This document shows positions 46,832 through 57,167 of a DNA stretch of 64,000 nucleotides, one piece after another. The notes under the pieces were generated by a model that had not been told where the DNA came from, did no database searches, and saw only the letters and a program-made list of their open reading frames with translations. Position 1 is the first letter of the stretch; every line of letters starts with the position of its first letter. The translations under genes were made by a program, and so were the position numbers. Source of the DNA: Peptostreptococcus porci (lineage in GTDB: Bacteria > Bacillota > Clostridia > Peptostreptococcales > Peptostreptococcaceae); the NCBI RefSeq assembly GCF_009695815.1, contig NZ_VUNE01000002.1, forward strand, positions 298,285 to 362,284, read 5' to 3'.

Positions 46832-49057
46832 TTAATAATCAAGCTCTAGCATATTATTCGTTCTATATTTCCTCAATCTATATCCAAGATTGGTATATCT
46901 GTCATTTACAGTATTATTAGATATCATGTAATCGAGATATTTTTTTTCTCCAACTATTACCACTAGATTTTTTGCTCTTGTTACTGCAGTATAAATCAAA
47001 TTTCTATTCATCAATTTTGGTGGCCCCCAAGATATTGGTATTATTATCGCAGGAAACTCACTTCCCTGACTTTTGTGAATAGTTGTACAGAAACAGTGCT
47101 CAATTTCGTCTAATTCATCAAAGCTGTATTTATATATCTTAAATTCATCAAAAACTATGTACATTTCCTTGCTACTCTTATCAATATGGTAAATATAGCC
47201 TATATCTCCATTATATACACCTTCGCCAGAATTAGTACCTCTTTCATTTTCCCATTCTTTGGAATAGTTGTTTTTGATCTGCATTACTTTATCTCCAACC
47301 CTAAATGTTCTCTTCGTAAGCTTCAATTCATTCCATTCATTTTTACGTGGATTAAGTATCTCTTGAAGCTCTGAGTTCAAATTCGTAACCCCCACATCAC
47401 CCTTTCTCATCGGAGCCAACACTTGAATATCCTTTAGTGAATCAAGGTTATAGTATCTATTCAATCGCCCACTTACCAAGCTCTTTACTTCCGACAATAT
47501 TCCGCTATCTCCAGTTCTATTAATGAAAAAGAAATCAGTTCCTTCTTTATTTGCAACAATATCCTTGCCCTTGTTTATTCTATGAGCATTCAAAACGATG
47601 TCACTTTCCTGAGCCTGACGGAAGATTTCATTTAATCTGATAATCTCAATCATATCTGATGAAATTATATCTCCCAGCACATTCCCAGCACCTACTGAAG
47701 GTAGCTGGTCAGCATCTCCAACTATAATCAATCTTGTTTTGCTTTTCATTGCCTTAAGTAAATTATCCATTAAAAAAATATCAATCATTGATGCCTCATC
47801 AACAATTATGACATCTGCATCTATTGGATCTTCGTCATTTTTTATAAAAATCACTCTATCATCAGCATCAAATGCCATTTCCAAAAGTCTATGAATCGTT
47901 TTTGCCTCTTCTCCAGTAGTTTCTGTCATCCTCTTTGCAGCCCTTCCCGTCGGAGCAGCCAAAACGACCTTCTCCCTATTCTTCTTCAGCAATTCGATTA
48001 TTGTATTTATCGTCGTGGTTTTTCCAGTTCCTGGACCTCCTGTGAGAACCATAACACCATTATTAAAGGCAGCCCTTACAGCATTTTTTTGATTTTCTGC
48101 CAACAAGATATCATTGTCTTCCTGAAAATTTTCTAGTTCTTTTTCAAGATCTATTCCTAGTGGCTTAACTGGAGTGCTAATAAGCTCTATCAAATTGCTA
48201 CATACATCCACTTCAGCATGATAGCATCTATTCAAATACACAATATTGAAGTCACCATATTTCTCTACAATTGCCTTTCTATCTAACGCCAAATCATATA
48301 AAGTGCTTTCAATAACCTCGTATTCAACCCCCAATATTCTCGTAGCTTCATCTAGTAGAATATTCTCAGGTAAAAACATATGCCCATCATTCATCGCATT
48401 TTTTAACACGTGCAAAACACCTTGCTCCAATCGAAACGGAGAGTTTTTTTCGATTCCACACATACTAGCTATATCATCAGCCATTTTAAATCCTATTCCC
48501 ACAATGGAGTCGATTAGGCAGTATGGATTTTGAGTGATAGTGTCTAGAGAATTTGCACCGAATTTCCTGTAAATTTTGATACATATTCTCGGACTTATTC
48601 CGAACTTATGTAATGAAATTATGATATTTTTAACACCCAAATTTTCTCTAAAGCTTTCGACGATTGGTCCAATTTTTTTTGCCCCTATACCTTGTACTTC
48701 TAGTAGTTTTTCTGGATTATGCTGAATAATTTCCAAAGTATTGGTTCCAAACCTCTCAACTATTCTAGTCGCCATTTTTTCCCCTATTCCACTGATTACA
48801 CCCGAGGACAAAAAAGTGACTATCCCTGTTTCCGTAGTCGGCATGACTACACTATATTGCTTCACAACAAATTGTCTTCCATAAATCTCATGTATAGACC
48901 AATCCCCTGTTACCTCTATATTTTCGCCAGCAGAAATACCTGGAATTATCCCTGTGATGACTTCAACATAATCATCACTCTTTATTCTAGCGACCGTATA
49001 TCCGTTAGTTTCATTAGAAAAGATAATATCAGTGATTACACCTTGAAAGCTCTCCAT
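46832..49057 (-). CDS. recD2: RecD2-type ATP-dependent helicase
   Basis: 741 residues, SF1B 5'-3' helicase. N-terminal OB-like region, helix-hairpin-helix repeats (VISGIGEKMATRIVERFG and VQGIGAKKIGPI), Walker A LTGGPGTGKTTT near 340, DEASMID (Walker B) and IVGDADQLPSVGAGNVL, and C-terminal motif VI-like YTAVTRAKNLVVIVG. Acts in replication and recombination repair without RecBC. GGAGGG ribosome site. Divergent from the transporter at 49320. Confidence 0.95.
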   Translation of the reverse strand: MESFQGVITDIIFSNETNGYTVARIKSDDYVEVITGIIPGISAGENIEVTGDWSIHEIYGRQFVVKQYSVVMPTTETGIVTFLSSGVISGIGEKMATRIVERFGTNTLEIIQHNPEKLLEVQGIGAKKIGPIVESFRENLGVKNIIISLHKFGISPRICIKIYRKFGANSLDTITQNPYCLIDSIVGIGFKMADDIASMCGIEKNSPFRLEQGVLHVLKNAMNDGHMFLPENILLDEATRILGVEYEVIESTLYDLALDRKAIVEKYGDFNIVYLNRCYHAEVDVCSNLIELISTPVKPLGIDLEKELENFQEDNDILLAENQKNAVRAAFNNGVMVLTGGPGTGKTTTINTIIELLKKNREKVVLAAPTGRAAKRMTETTGEEAKTIHRLLEMAFDADDRVIFIKNDEDPIDADVIIVDEASMIDIFLMDNLLKAMKSKTRLIIVGDADQLPSVGAGNVLGDIISSDMIEIIRLNEIFRQAQESDIVLNAHRINKGKDIVANKEGTDFFFINRTGDSGILSEVKSLVSGRLNRYYNLDSLKDIQVLAPMRKGDVGVTNLNSELQEILNPRKNEWNELKLTKRTFRVGDKVMQIKNNYSKEWENERGTNSGEGVYNGDIGYIYHIDKSSKEMYIVFDEFKIYKYSFDELDEIEHCFCTTIHKSQGSEFPAIIIPISWGPPKLMNRNLIYTAVTRAKNLVVIVGEKKYLDYMISNNTVNDRYTNLGYRLRKYRTNNMLELDY

Positions 49058-49269
49058 TTTCGTCCCTCCATTATCATTGTAGGCAATTTTACAAAAAATG
49101 CACTCTATATATTATTATACATTATTTTTCAAAATAATTCTCACTAAACATTTTCAAATAATACTTAAAATTGACTTAATATTTCGTTTGTCAAATAATT
49201 ATTTATATTCTTTTCAGAATATTTTTTTAATTCTTTTGATAAACAAAACATTTTTTAAGTATTTTGTGC

Positions 49270-49275
49270 TATAAT
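49270..49275 (+). promoter_or_regulatory. -10 element of plus-strand transporter
   Basis: TGTGCTATAAT with an extended TG, about 45 nt before the start codon; -35 not clear. No sigma-54 element was found here, unlike the paralogue. Confidence 0.5.
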
Positions 49276-49319
49276 ATTTCAAAGTCTTTTATGGCTAATA
49301 TATACAGGAGGAGAAAAAC

Positions 49320-50504
49320 ATGGAAGAAAACAAAAAAAGAAATTATTTTACATCCATAAGTATTGGAGTTGCAACAGTTTGGTTTTCAACTCACTGTGGA
49401 GCCGGCTTTGCATCCGGAACGCAGGAACTTCAGTACTTTTCAAATCATGGTTGGTTTGGAGTATTTATGCCAATATTAACATTTATTATTATCGGTTTTA
49501 CTTACTATGTTGGACTTGAAACAGCTAGACAAACTGACAAATGGAGTTATGAAGGTTGGTCAAAGGAAGCGTATGGTAATCATTCAAGATTTCTTACCTT
49601 GGCTATGGATTTCAGTATTGTCATCACAACTATAGCAGCCACTGCTGCAACAATTGCTACGGGTGGTTTGTTGGTAAACAAATATTTTCACTTGCCAGTA
49701 GTCATGGGATCGATTTTGATGATAGCAATTGTCACACTTATATGCGTATTTGGAGAAAAAGTAGTCAGAAAAAATGCAATGTTTATGACTGCAGCAATTG
49801 TGATTATCGTTTCAATAGTCTTGGTCGCTGGACTTGTGAAGTTCGCCCCTCAAATTTCAAAGCTTATGTCAGAGGGATACGTGAATCCCAACTCATCAAA
49901 ATGGAGTATTTCAGATAGTTCAGAAACGGTTCCTGGAAATATAGGCAATGCGTTGCTATGGGCATTGACTTACGCCGGATTCCAAATAAGTGCTATAGGT
50001 GGTATCACATCCTCTTTCAAAGGTGGTCTTCACAAGGAAGAAGCAAAAGGCGCTATGTTTATGGGAGCAATCATAAATATAATCATGCTAGTTGGAATTT
50101 GCCTTTTAATTTTTTCAGGAATGCCTGAAATCTACACAAATGAAACAGCAAGAACGCTACCGACTATTTACATAGTAAACCAGCTTGATATAAAAATACT
50201 GTCTGTTCTATATCCAATATTATTATTCTTAGCTTTGATAACTACGGCAGTTGGATTTATATTTGGTATGATACAAAGAATAGATCCTTATGTTCTAAAG
50301 GGAATGAAAAATCCATTAATAAAAAAAGTAATAATAAGCGTCGTATGCTTAATCATATGCTATCTTGTATCTACTCAAGGATTGATGTGGATCGTAAAGG
50401 AAGCATACAGATATCTTGGAATATTTAACTGGATTTTCATGATTATTCCACTTTGGATATTTGGATACAAAAACATTAAAAAGCGTGATAAAGAACGTAT
50501 CTAA
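49320..50504 (+). CDS. YkvI-type membrane transporter, second copy
   Basis: 394 residues, about ten to eleven membrane helices, with N-terminal STHCGAGFASGTQELQYFS matching the paralogue at 39711-40895. YkvI/LeuT-like fold; substrate unknown, amino acid uptake inferred. The only long gene on the plus strand. AGGAGGAG 6 nt before the ATG. Monocistronic with its own terminator. Confidence 0.85.
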   Translation: MEENKKRNYFTSISIGVATVWFSTHCGAGFASGTQELQYFSNHGWFGVFMPILTFIIIGFTYYVGLETARQTDKWSYEGWSKEAYGNHSRFLTLAMDFSIVITTIAATAATIATGGLLVNKYFHLPVVMGSILMIAIVTLICVFGEKVVRKNAMFMTAAIVIIVSIVLVAGLVKFAPQISKLMSEGYVNPNSSKWSISDSSETVPGNIGNALLWALTYAGFQISAIGGITSSFKGGLHKEEAKGAMFMGAIINIIMLVGICLLIFSGMPEIYTNETARTLPTIYIVNQLDIKILSVLYPILLFLALITTAVGFIFGMIQRIDPYVLKGMKNPLIKKVIISVVCLIICYLVSTQGLMWIVKEAYRYLGIFNWIFMIIPLWIFGYKNIKKRDKERI

Positions 50505-50544
50505 ACAAAAAATAAGCTGGCTCATAAGAGTCCCAAATAAGAAG

Positions 50545-50592
50545 CATACCCATATTCTCCACGTATGAAAATGAATGTAGGGTATGTTTTTT
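50545..50592 (+). terminator. Terminator of plus-strand transporter
   Basis: CATACCC/GGGTATG stem with a 28-nt loop, then T6. Confidence 0.65.
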
Positions 50593-50767
50593 ATTTGTGC
50601 AAAAAATTACCATAGGCAAAACCTACGGCAATTTAGGGATTTTTGTTCAACCCATTTTTTATGAAATTTATCTCGATAAAAGCTATTCTACATAATAGTT
50701 TTCTATATTTGATAAAGCTTATTCTAAATGACAGAATTTGATAAAATCAATACCAAACAACGGCTTT

Positions 50768-51952
50768 CTATAAATATTTCTTCAATAATTCTACCTTATC
50801 AAGCTTTTCCCAAGGAAGATCAATATCAGTTCTTCCAAAATGTCCATACGCAGCTGTTTGCTTGTAGATCGGTCTTCTTAAATCCAAATCTCTAATTATC
50901 GCACCAGGTCTCAAATCAAAGTTTTCCTTTACAATCTCAACTAATTTTTCATTTGAAACAACTCCAGTACCAAATGTATCTACAAATATCGACAATGGTC
51001 TCGCAATACCTATCGCATATGATAGCTCTATTTCACATTTATCAGCCAAGCCTGATGCCACTATATTTTTTGCAACATATCTCGCAGCATAACAAGCAGA
51101 TCTATCAACCTTTGTTGGATCCTTGCCAGAGAAAGCCCCACCACCATGTCTAGAGTATCCTCCGTAAGTATCTATGATAATTTTTCTTCCTGTCAAACCT
51201 GTATCTCCATGTGGACCACCAACTACAAATCTTCCTGTAGGATTGATATAATACAATGTTTCATCATCCAATAACTCACTTGGAATAGTCGCTTTTATAA
51301 CCTTATTTATCAAATCTTCTCTAATTGTTTCATTGCTTACTGTCGGATCGTGTTGTGCTGATATAAGAACTGTATGAACTCTAACTGGAGTATCATCTTC
51401 ATATTCAACAGTAACCTGTGTTTTTCCATCTGGTCTAAGGTATTCAAGCTCTCCTGATTTTCTAACCTCTGTAAGCTTTCTAGACAATTTGTGAGCCAAT
51501 GAAATAGGCAACGGCATGAACTCAGGTGTTTCGTTACAAGCGAAACCAAACATAATTCCTTGATCACCTGCTCCTACCTTTTCAATCTCGTCTTCAACAG
51601 TTTCGCCAGACTTAGATTCCAAGCCTTCATCAACTCCTATTGCTATATCATTCGATTGTTCATCAATCGCAGTTATCACACCGCAATTTTCTGCATCGAA
51701 TCCAAATTTTCCTCTAACATAACCAATCTCTTCAACTGTTTCTCTAACTAGCTTCGGTATATCCACATATGCATTAGTAGATATTTCTCCCGCCACTAAT
51801 ATCAACCCTGTAGTAGCAGTTGTTTCACAAGCAACTCTTGATGTTGGATCTTTCTCTATAAGAGCATCCAATATTGCATCCGAAATCTGATCACAAAGCT
51901 TATCTGGATGTCCTTCCGTTACGGATTCTGATGTAAATAAATGTCTCGCCAT
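50768..51952 (-). CDS. metK: S-adenosylmethionine synthetase
   Basis: 394 residues. Makes SAM from methionine and ATP. Family motifs [17 protein letters not shown] (about 15-31), [12 protein letters not shown] and [17 protein letters not shown] are intact. Controlled by the SAM-I riboswitch and terminator upstream, so made when SAM is low. No clear terminator after the gene; imperfect repeats of GATAAAGCTTATTCTA at about 50675 and 50711 lie downstream. Confidence 0.97.
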   Translation of the reverse strand: MARHLFTSESVTEGHPDKLCDQISDAILDALIEKDPTSRVACETTATTGLILVAGEISTNAYVDIPKLVRETVEEIGYVRGKFGFDAENCGVITAIDEQSNDIAIGVDEGLESKSGETVEDEIEKVGAGDQGIMFGFACNETPEFMPLPISLAHKLSRKLTEVRKSGELEYLRPDGKTQVTVEYEDDTPVRVHTVLISAQHDPTVSNETIREDLINKVIKATIPSELLDDETLYYINPTGRFVVGGPHGDTGLTGRKIIIDTYGGYSRHGGGAFSGKDPTKVDRSACYAARYVAKNIVASGLADKCEIELSYAIGIARPLSIFVDTFGTGVVSNEKLVEIVKENFDLRPGAIIRDLDLRRPIYKQTAAYGHFGRTDIDLPWEKLDKVELLKKYL

Positions 51953-52078
51953 ATTTTTTCCTTTCTTTTTTCAACTTATTGTTTCTACTCTTTATGACTT
52001 TTTTCTAAATACTTTATTACTGTACTGTGATTATCTATCACAACCTATCATTACCTATCGTCACCAAACTATATTTCT

Positions 52079-52110
52079 AAAAAATAAGACCTCTCATTCA
52101 CTGAGAGGCC
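52079..52110 (-). terminator. Riboswitch terminator before metK
   Basis: Stem GGCCTCTCAGTG/GAGAGGTC followed by TTATTTTTT, between the SAM-I aptamer and the coding region. Confidence 0.88.
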
Positions 52111-52140
52111 ACTATTTCAATACAAAATAATACTAGCTAA

Positions 52141-52247
52141 CCTCATCTTTCAAAACAATACCTTGGCATCGTTTTGTAGGATTTAGCACCGTCAGAATGC
52201 GGTTGCTGGGCGTCACAGGGCCTGTCCCTCAGCCACTCTTGATAAGG
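52141..52247 (-). ncRNA. SAM-I riboswitch (S-box)
   Basis: The minus strand reads CTTATCAAGAGTGG, GAGGGACAGGCCCTGTGA and CCCAGCAACC, the core of the S-box. P1 pairs 52241-52247 with 52141-52147. Represses metK when SAM is bound. Confidence 0.97.
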
Positions 52248-52277
52248 CAAATCAAGATTTCTTCAATTTATAGAACA

Positions 52278-52306
52278 ATATTATCATTAAAACGATTAAT
52301 TGTCAA
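52278..52306 (-). promoter_or_regulatory. Promoter of metK riboswitch transcript
   Basis: TTGACA, 17 nt, TAATAT; transcription would start about 24 nt before the aptamer. Confidence 0.75.
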
Positions 52307-52330
52307 TATGTAATATTCAAAATATTTTAC

Positions 52331-52405
52331 ACTATTCTTATTTGTCAACACATATGTCACACTATTCTAAACTGTCAATAGATATGCCACACTATTTTGA
52401 CGTCG
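52331..52405. repeat. 30-bp imperfect tandem repeat upstream of metK
   Basis: ACTATTCT begins at 52331 and 52361, and ACTATTTT at 52391, a period of exactly 30. Two of the units carry TTGACA (minus strand) at 52343-52348 and 52373-52378, in addition to the metK -35. Confidence 0.75.
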
Positions 52406-52414
52406 TTACAGGGC

Positions 52415-53425
52415 TTATACTGTCCCTGCTATTTCTAAAATGTCAACTGAGCCCAAAGCGATTCCTGTTCCCAATGCAACACAATTGATAGGCTCTTCGG
52501 CCAATCTAACCCTCAAGCCTGTCATTTCAGATATTTTTTTATCCATACCGTATAACAATGCACCGCCACCAGTCAGTACGATTCCTCTTTCAGCTATATC
52601 AGATGCCAATTCTGGAGGTGTATCCTGTAGAACCTTTATTACCAAATTGACTATCTGTCCCACACTGTCACTCATCGCATCCATTATTTCAAGAGAGCTA
52701 ACTGTTATAGATTTTGGTAACCCATTCGTTAAATCTCTACCAGTTATCTTGATAAATCTTTCTTCTCTCCTTCTATACGCACAGCCTATGTCTATTTTTA
52801 TTCTTTCGGCAGTTCTTTCTCCGATAATGACATTATAATTTCTCTTAATATATCTTATTATATCCAAGTCAAACTTACTGCCACCTGTTTTGATAGACTT
52901 ACTTACTACTGTTCCACCCAAAGAGATTACAGCTATATCAGTCGTTCCACCACCAATATCAACCACCAGATTCCCCCCTGGAACTGTAATATCTATACCT
53001 GCACCTATTGCCGCAGCAATTGGCTCTTCTATCAATAATACTTCTCTTGCACCAGCGTGTTTAACTGCATCTTGCACAGCCTTTTTTTCTATGTCATTTA
53101 TATTCGTAGGTACGGATACCATAATTCTAGGCATCACAATTTTACCCATTCCTTTTTTATTTCCCAGCATCTCGATAAAGCCTCTAAGCATTTTTTCAGC
53201 ATTATCGTAATCTGAAATAACACCACTCATCATCGGTCTAATAGCCTCAATATCCTTTGGCGTTTTACCAATCATCTTATAGGCCTCATGACCAACTGCA
53301 ATGACTTCGTCGATTCTATTATCAACTGCCACTACCGATGGTTCATTCAATACTATACCCTTGTCGTTTACAACTATCAGTACATTCGCAGTACCTAAAT
53401 CTATACCAATATCCATTCCAGCCAT
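52415..53425 (-). CDS. mbl: MreB/Mbl-type rod shape protein
   Basis: 336-residue bacterial actin. Nucleotide-binding motifs GIDLGTANVLI at the start, VDIGGGTTDIAVISLG at about 155 and TGGGALLYGMD near 285. Guides lateral wall synthesis. mbl is a guess from its place beside murA; mreB is possible, and no mreC/mreD follow. The ATG at 53425 follows GAGGAGG. The last residues reach into the repeat-bearing gap before metK. Confidence 0.92.
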   Translation of the reverse strand: MAGMDIGIDLGTANVLIVVNDKGIVLNEPSVVAVDNRIDEVIAVGHEAYKMIGKTPKDIEAIRPMMSGVISDYDNAEKMLRGFIEMLGNKKGMGKIVMPRIMVSVPTNINDIEKKAVQDAVKHAGAREVLLIEEPIAAAIGAGIDITVPGGNLVVDIGGGTTDIAVISLGGTVVSKSIKTGGSKFDLDIIRYIKRNYNVIIGERTAERIKIDIGCAYRRREERFIKITGRDLTNGLPKSITVSSLEIMDAMSDSVGQIVNLVIKVLQDTPPELASDIAERGIVLTGGGALLYGMDKKISEMTGLRVRLAEEPINCVALGTGIALGSVDILEIAGTV

Positions 53426-53442
53426 AACAATCCTCCTCAATA

Positions 53443-53498
53443 TTAATATTTAAATTAATAAATACCATCGTTAATATTTAAATCGATAAATATCATCA
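53443..53498. repeat. 28-bp imperfect tandem repeat
   Basis: TTAATATTTAAAT(TA/CG)ATAAATA-type unit twice (53443-53470, 53471-53498) directly upstream of the mbl ribosome site. Confidence 0.65.
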
Positions 53499-53566
53499 AT
53501 GTAATAGTTGAAACCATAGCCTGCCACCGACTCATCATAACGAATCAATATGCTGACTTTTAAAAG

Positions 53567-54820
53567 CTAATCCTCAACTATTTCAACATCCCCTCCAAGG
53601 GCTCTCATTTTTTTGTCTATATCAACATAACCTCTTTGAATATGGTATACTTCACCAATATTAGTGATGCCGTCAGCAACCAAACCGCAAAGAATAAGTG
53701 CTGCACCAGCTCTTAAGTCAGTTGCAGTAACGTCTGCTCCAACTAGATTATCAACTCCATTTACAACGGCACTTCTGCCATCGATTTTAATATTTGCACC
53801 CATTCTATTAAACTCAGTTACATGCATAAATCTATTCTCGAACACTGTTTCTATAACTACTCCAGTCCCCTCAGCCAACGTTAGCATAGCCATAAATTGA
53901 GCCTGAACATCAGTCGGGAATCCAGGATGAGGAAGTGTTTTGATATCTATCGGTTTAATTTTTTCGTTACCTATTACTCTAATGGAATTTTCGCCTTCAA
54001 TAATCGTAGCCCCAGCCTCTGAAAGTTTTGCTATAACTGGTTTTAAGTGATCAATTATCACGTTTTCAACCACGATGTCACCCTTTGTCATAGCAGCAGC
54101 AACCATATAAGTCGACGCTTCTATTCTATCTGGTATTATCGTATGCTCAGCACCATGTAGCTTTGAAACACCTTTTATCTTTATTGTATTCGTACCTGCT
54201 CCTCTAACTGAAGCACCCATTTCATTCAAAAAATTTGCCAAATCCACTATTTCTGGTTCTTCAGCGGCATTTTCAATAACAGTAGTCCCATCTGCAAGCA
54301 CAGAAGCCATGATAATATTTTGAGTTGCACCAACTGAAGGAAAATCCAAGTATAACTTGTTACCTATCAATTTTTCAGCTCTAGCCTCAACAAAGCCATG
54401 ATCCATATTAATCTCTGCTCCAAGAGCCTTAAATCCTTTTAGATGCAAATCTATAGGTCTTGTACCAATCGCACATCCTCCTGGCATAGAAATCTTTGTA
54501 TGATTAAATCTAGCCAACAAAGGTCCCATAACCAAAAAAGACGCTCTCATTTTCTTTACTAGCTCATAAGGTGCTTCACATGTATTAATCGTTGAAGAAT
54601 CAACTGTTAAAATGTTATTCTCGTATGTAACCTCTGCACCCAAATGCTTTAAAAGATCTGAAATAACATGAACATCCCTAAGATTTGGAACGCTCTTTAA
54701 AACACATCTTTCATTTGCCAGCAATGTCGCAGCAATAATTGGCAAAACAGCATTTTTTGCACCATCTATTTTAACAGATCCTTTTAATGGACCACTCTTT
54801 TTTACTCTAATTCTCGGCAT
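53567..54820 (-). CDS. murA: UDP-GlcNAc 1-carboxyvinyltransferase MurA
   Basis: 417 residues. First committed step of peptidoglycan synthesis. The fosfomycin-reactive Cys is present in [14 protein letters not shown] (about residue 116), and the N-terminal [14 protein letters not shown] is typical. The ATG at 54820 follows GGGAG; the longer frame is leader sequence. With mbl and glmM, a cell wall group. Confidence 0.95.
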   Translation of the reverse strand: MPRIRVKKSGPLKGSVKIDGAKNAVLPIIAATLLANERCVLKSVPNLRDVHVISDLLKHLGAEVTYENNILTVDSSTINTCEAPYELVKKMRASFLVMGPLLARFNHTKISMPGGCAIGTRPIDLHLKGFKALGAEINMDHGFVEARAEKLIGNKLYLDFPSVGATQNIIMASVLADGTTVIENAAEEPEIVDLANFLNEMGASVRGAGTNTIKIKGVSKLHGAEHTIIPDRIEASTYMVAAAMTKGDIVVENVIIDHLKPVIAKLSEAGATIIEGENSIRVIGNEKIKPIDIKTLPHPGFPTDVQAQFMAMLTLAEGTGVVIETVFENRFMHVTEFNRMGANIKIDGRSAVVNGVDNLVGADVTATDLRAGAALILCGLVADGITNIGEVYHIQRGYVDIDKKMRALGGDVEIVED

Positions 54821-55040
54821 AATTGTACTCCCTTTTAATAAATTCGTTATCATTCATTCAAAATTTTCATTATATCTTTATGTCATAAACGGACATCATT
54901 TTAGTTGTCCAAAACTTCATTCAATATTTTTTTATCTTCATTTATAAAAAATATATTTCGTTTTCTGTTCTCAGCAATCCACTAATAGCAAGTTTTTATG
55001 ATTATATTACTTATAAATGAACACAAATATCTACTATACT

Positions 55041-55069
55041 TTTATATACTTATTTTGGCAATATGTCAA
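55041..55069 (-). promoter_or_regulatory. Probable murA promoter
   Basis: TTGACA, 17 nt, TATAAA; would give a leader of about 210 nt. The leader is AT-rich with no RNA motif that I recognise. Confidence 0.55.
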
Positions 55070-55086
55070 CAGTTATTTTAAAATTA

Positions 55087-55128
55087 GTCTGAGTATTGAC
55101 ATCTTTATAAGAATCCCAATACTCAGAC
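55087..55128 (-). terminator. Terminator of glmM
   Basis: Perfect 12-bp stem GTCTGAGTATTG/CAATACTCAGAC, 18-nt loop, weak T tail; 13 nt past the stop. Confidence 0.7.
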
Positions 55129-55140
55129 AGAAGAAAGGTA

Positions 55141-56490
55141 TTAACATCCAATTTTATTTTCAATTATTTGAGCCAAGCCATTTGCTAGGTTTTCGATCTG
55201 TTCAAGGTCTTTTCCTTCCAACATAACTCTTACTAGAGGCTCAGTTCCAGAAGGTCTGATCAAAACTCTTCCCTTTCCATCCATGATTTTTTCTATTCTA
55301 TCAATTTCAGATGCAATTTCCTCAAAATCCATATAAGTGCTCTTGCATTCGTTCTTCACCTTTACATTGACCAATACCTGTGGATATTGATCCATGATTT
55401 TTGTAGCTTCAGATAATTTTATACCCTTTTCTACAAGAATCGATGCTAAAACCAAAGATGACATTGTTCCGTCACCAGTAGTGTTATAATCCAAGAATAC
55501 CAAATGACCAGACTGCTCTCCGCCAAGAGAATAACTTCCCTTAACCATCTCTTCCAAAACGTATCTATCTCCGACTTTTGTAGTTTCAAGATTGATTCCA
55601 TTTTCCTTTGCTGAAATAAATAACCCAATGTTGCTCATTACAGTGACTACCAATGTGTCATTTTTTAGCATTCCCTTTTCCTTCATACTGGCAGCACAAA
55701 TCATCATAATTTTGTCACCATCGACAATTTCGCCATTCTCGTCCACTGCGATCAATCTATCTGCATCACCATCGTAAGCCATCCCGAAATCAGCCTTTTC
55801 TTCTATAACTTTTTTCTGAAGACCTTCAGGATGAGTAGATCCACATGATTTATTTATATTCGTTCCATCAGGATTACAGTTTATTTCGATTACTTCAGCT
55901 CCCAACAATCTAAAAGCCATCGGAGCAACCTTGTACGAAGCCCCATTAGCACAATCTAAAACAACTTTTAGGTCGCTAAAATCCGCCTCTATGTGAGAAA
56001 TTACATTTTCAACGTATTCCTTAGCGGCGTCATGCTTAAAAATCTTTCTACCTACCTCATCTCCAGTAGGTAAAACATCTATTAGAGCCATATTATCAAT
56101 ATATTTTTCTATTTCTAATTCAATTTCATCTGCCAATTTAAATCCTTTATCGTTGAAAAACTTAATTCCGTTATATTCAACTGGATTATGCGAAGCAGAA
56201 ATTACAACACCACAATCAGCGTTATATTTTCTGGTCAAATAAGCCACAGCTGGTGTCGGTACAACTCCTACTGTAACAACATCACATCCAACAGACATCA
56301 ACCCAGAAACAAGTGCTGCTTCAAGCATATCACCTGAGATTCTAGTATCTTTTCCTACAACCACGCTAACCTGTTCTCTTCCTCTAGTCAAAACAAAGCC
56401 ACCAGCTCTTCCAAGCTTATATGCCATTTCACAAGTCAATTCCGTGTTTGCAATTCCTCTGACACCATCTGTTCCAAAATATTTTCTCAT
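55141..56490 (-). CDS. glmM: Phosphoglucosamine mutase GlmM
   Basis: 449 residues. Interconverts glucosamine-6-P and glucosamine-1-P for UDP-GlcNAc. Active-site serine in ISASHNPVEYNGIKFF (about 100), metal loop DGDADRL, and sugar loop GGEQSGH are intact. The ATG at 56490 has GAGGTG upstream. It usually follows cdaA-cdaR; here those genes are 5 kb away. Confidence 0.95.
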   Translation of the reverse strand: MRKYFGTDGVRGIANTELTCEMAYKLGRAGGFVLTRGREQVSVVVGKDTRISGDMLEAALVSGLMSVGCDVVTVGVVPTPAVAYLTRKYNADCGVVISASHNPVEYNGIKFFNDKGFKLADEIELEIEKYIDNMALIDVLPTGDEVGRKIFKHDAAKEYVENVISHIEADFSDLKVVLDCANGASYKVAPMAFRLLGAEVIEINCNPDGTNINKSCGSTHPEGLQKKVIEEKADFGMAYDGDADRLIAVDENGEIVDGDKIMMICAASMKEKGMLKNDTLVVTVMSNIGLFISAKENGINLETTKVGDRYVLEEMVKGSYSLGGEQSGHLVFLDYNTTGDGTMSSLVLASILVEKGIKLSEATKIMDQYPQVLVNVKVKNECKSTYMDFEEIASEIDRIEKIMDGKGRVLIRPSGTEPLVRVMLEGKDLEQIENLANGLAQIIENKIGC

Positions 56491-56565
56491 TATTGTATTC
56501 ACCTCATAAATATGTATCAATATATATTTTACCACATATTCATATAATTTTCTCGTTTTTTTCGC

Positions 56566-56598
56566 AAAAAAAGACCGTTGTAATAAATTACAACGGTC
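56566..56598 (-). terminator. Terminator of buk-vor operon
   Basis: Perfect 11-bp stem GACCGTTGTAA/TTACAACGGTC, 4-nt loop, then T7. Confidence 0.93.
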
Positions 56599-56612
56599 AA
56601 AATATCAATTTA

Positions 56613-57167
56613 TTAGTTTTTCTGACTCATTACTGCATTATAACCAGCTTCTAATGCCTGTCTATTAACAGGAATAAATTTTTCCTTACTCTTTCCGAAA
56701 ACCTTCTTGAAAGCTTCTAAAACTGAGTCTATATTAACAGAATCATCGATTGCTAAAAAAGCACCAAGCATTACCATATTTGCAAACTTTGGTCCACCCA
56801 ATTGATTAGAAATATCAACAGCATCAATGTAGTATGACTGAACATCATCTCTATCACATTTCTCATGTATTAGTGAACTGTTTATCAATACAACTCCACC
56901 AGGAATTACATCATCTTGGAACTTTGTCAATGAAGGAGAATTCATTATTATAGCTGCGGTAGCATCATCAGTTATTATTGGAGAACCAACTGGCTCATCA
57001 GAAATAGTAACTGAACAGTTAGCAGTACCACCACGCATTTCTGGTCCATATGATGGCAACCAAGAAACTTCCTTATTTTCTAGCATTCCGGCATAAGTCA
57101 TCAACTGACCCATAGACATAACACCCTGTCCACCGAATCCTGCACAAATAACTCTAGATGTACTCAT
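56613..57167 (-). CDS. 2-oxoacid:ferredoxin oxidoreductase gamma subunit
   Basis: 184 residues, PorG/VorG-type pyruvate/ketoisovalerate oxidoreductase domain. The N-terminal ICAGFGGQGVMSMGQLMTYAG and the WLPSYGPEMRGGTANC CoA-associated motif are diagnostic. Completes the four-subunit complex with the three preceding genes; its ATG directly follows the beta stop. Confidence 0.93.
   Translation of the reverse strand: MSTSRVICAGFGGQGVMSMGQLMTYAGMLENKEVSWLPSYGPEMRGGTANCSVTISDEPVGSPIITDDATAAIIMNSPSLTKFQDDVIPGGVVLINSSLIHEKCDRDDVQSYYIDAVDISNQLGGPKFANMVMLGAFLAIDDSVNIDSVLEAFKKVFGKSKEKFIPVNRQALEAGYNAVMSQKN

Noticed and set aside
50675..50726. Direct repeats of GATAAAGCTTATTCTA type after metK
   Set aside because: Only two imperfect copies in AT-rich sequence; no feature assigned.
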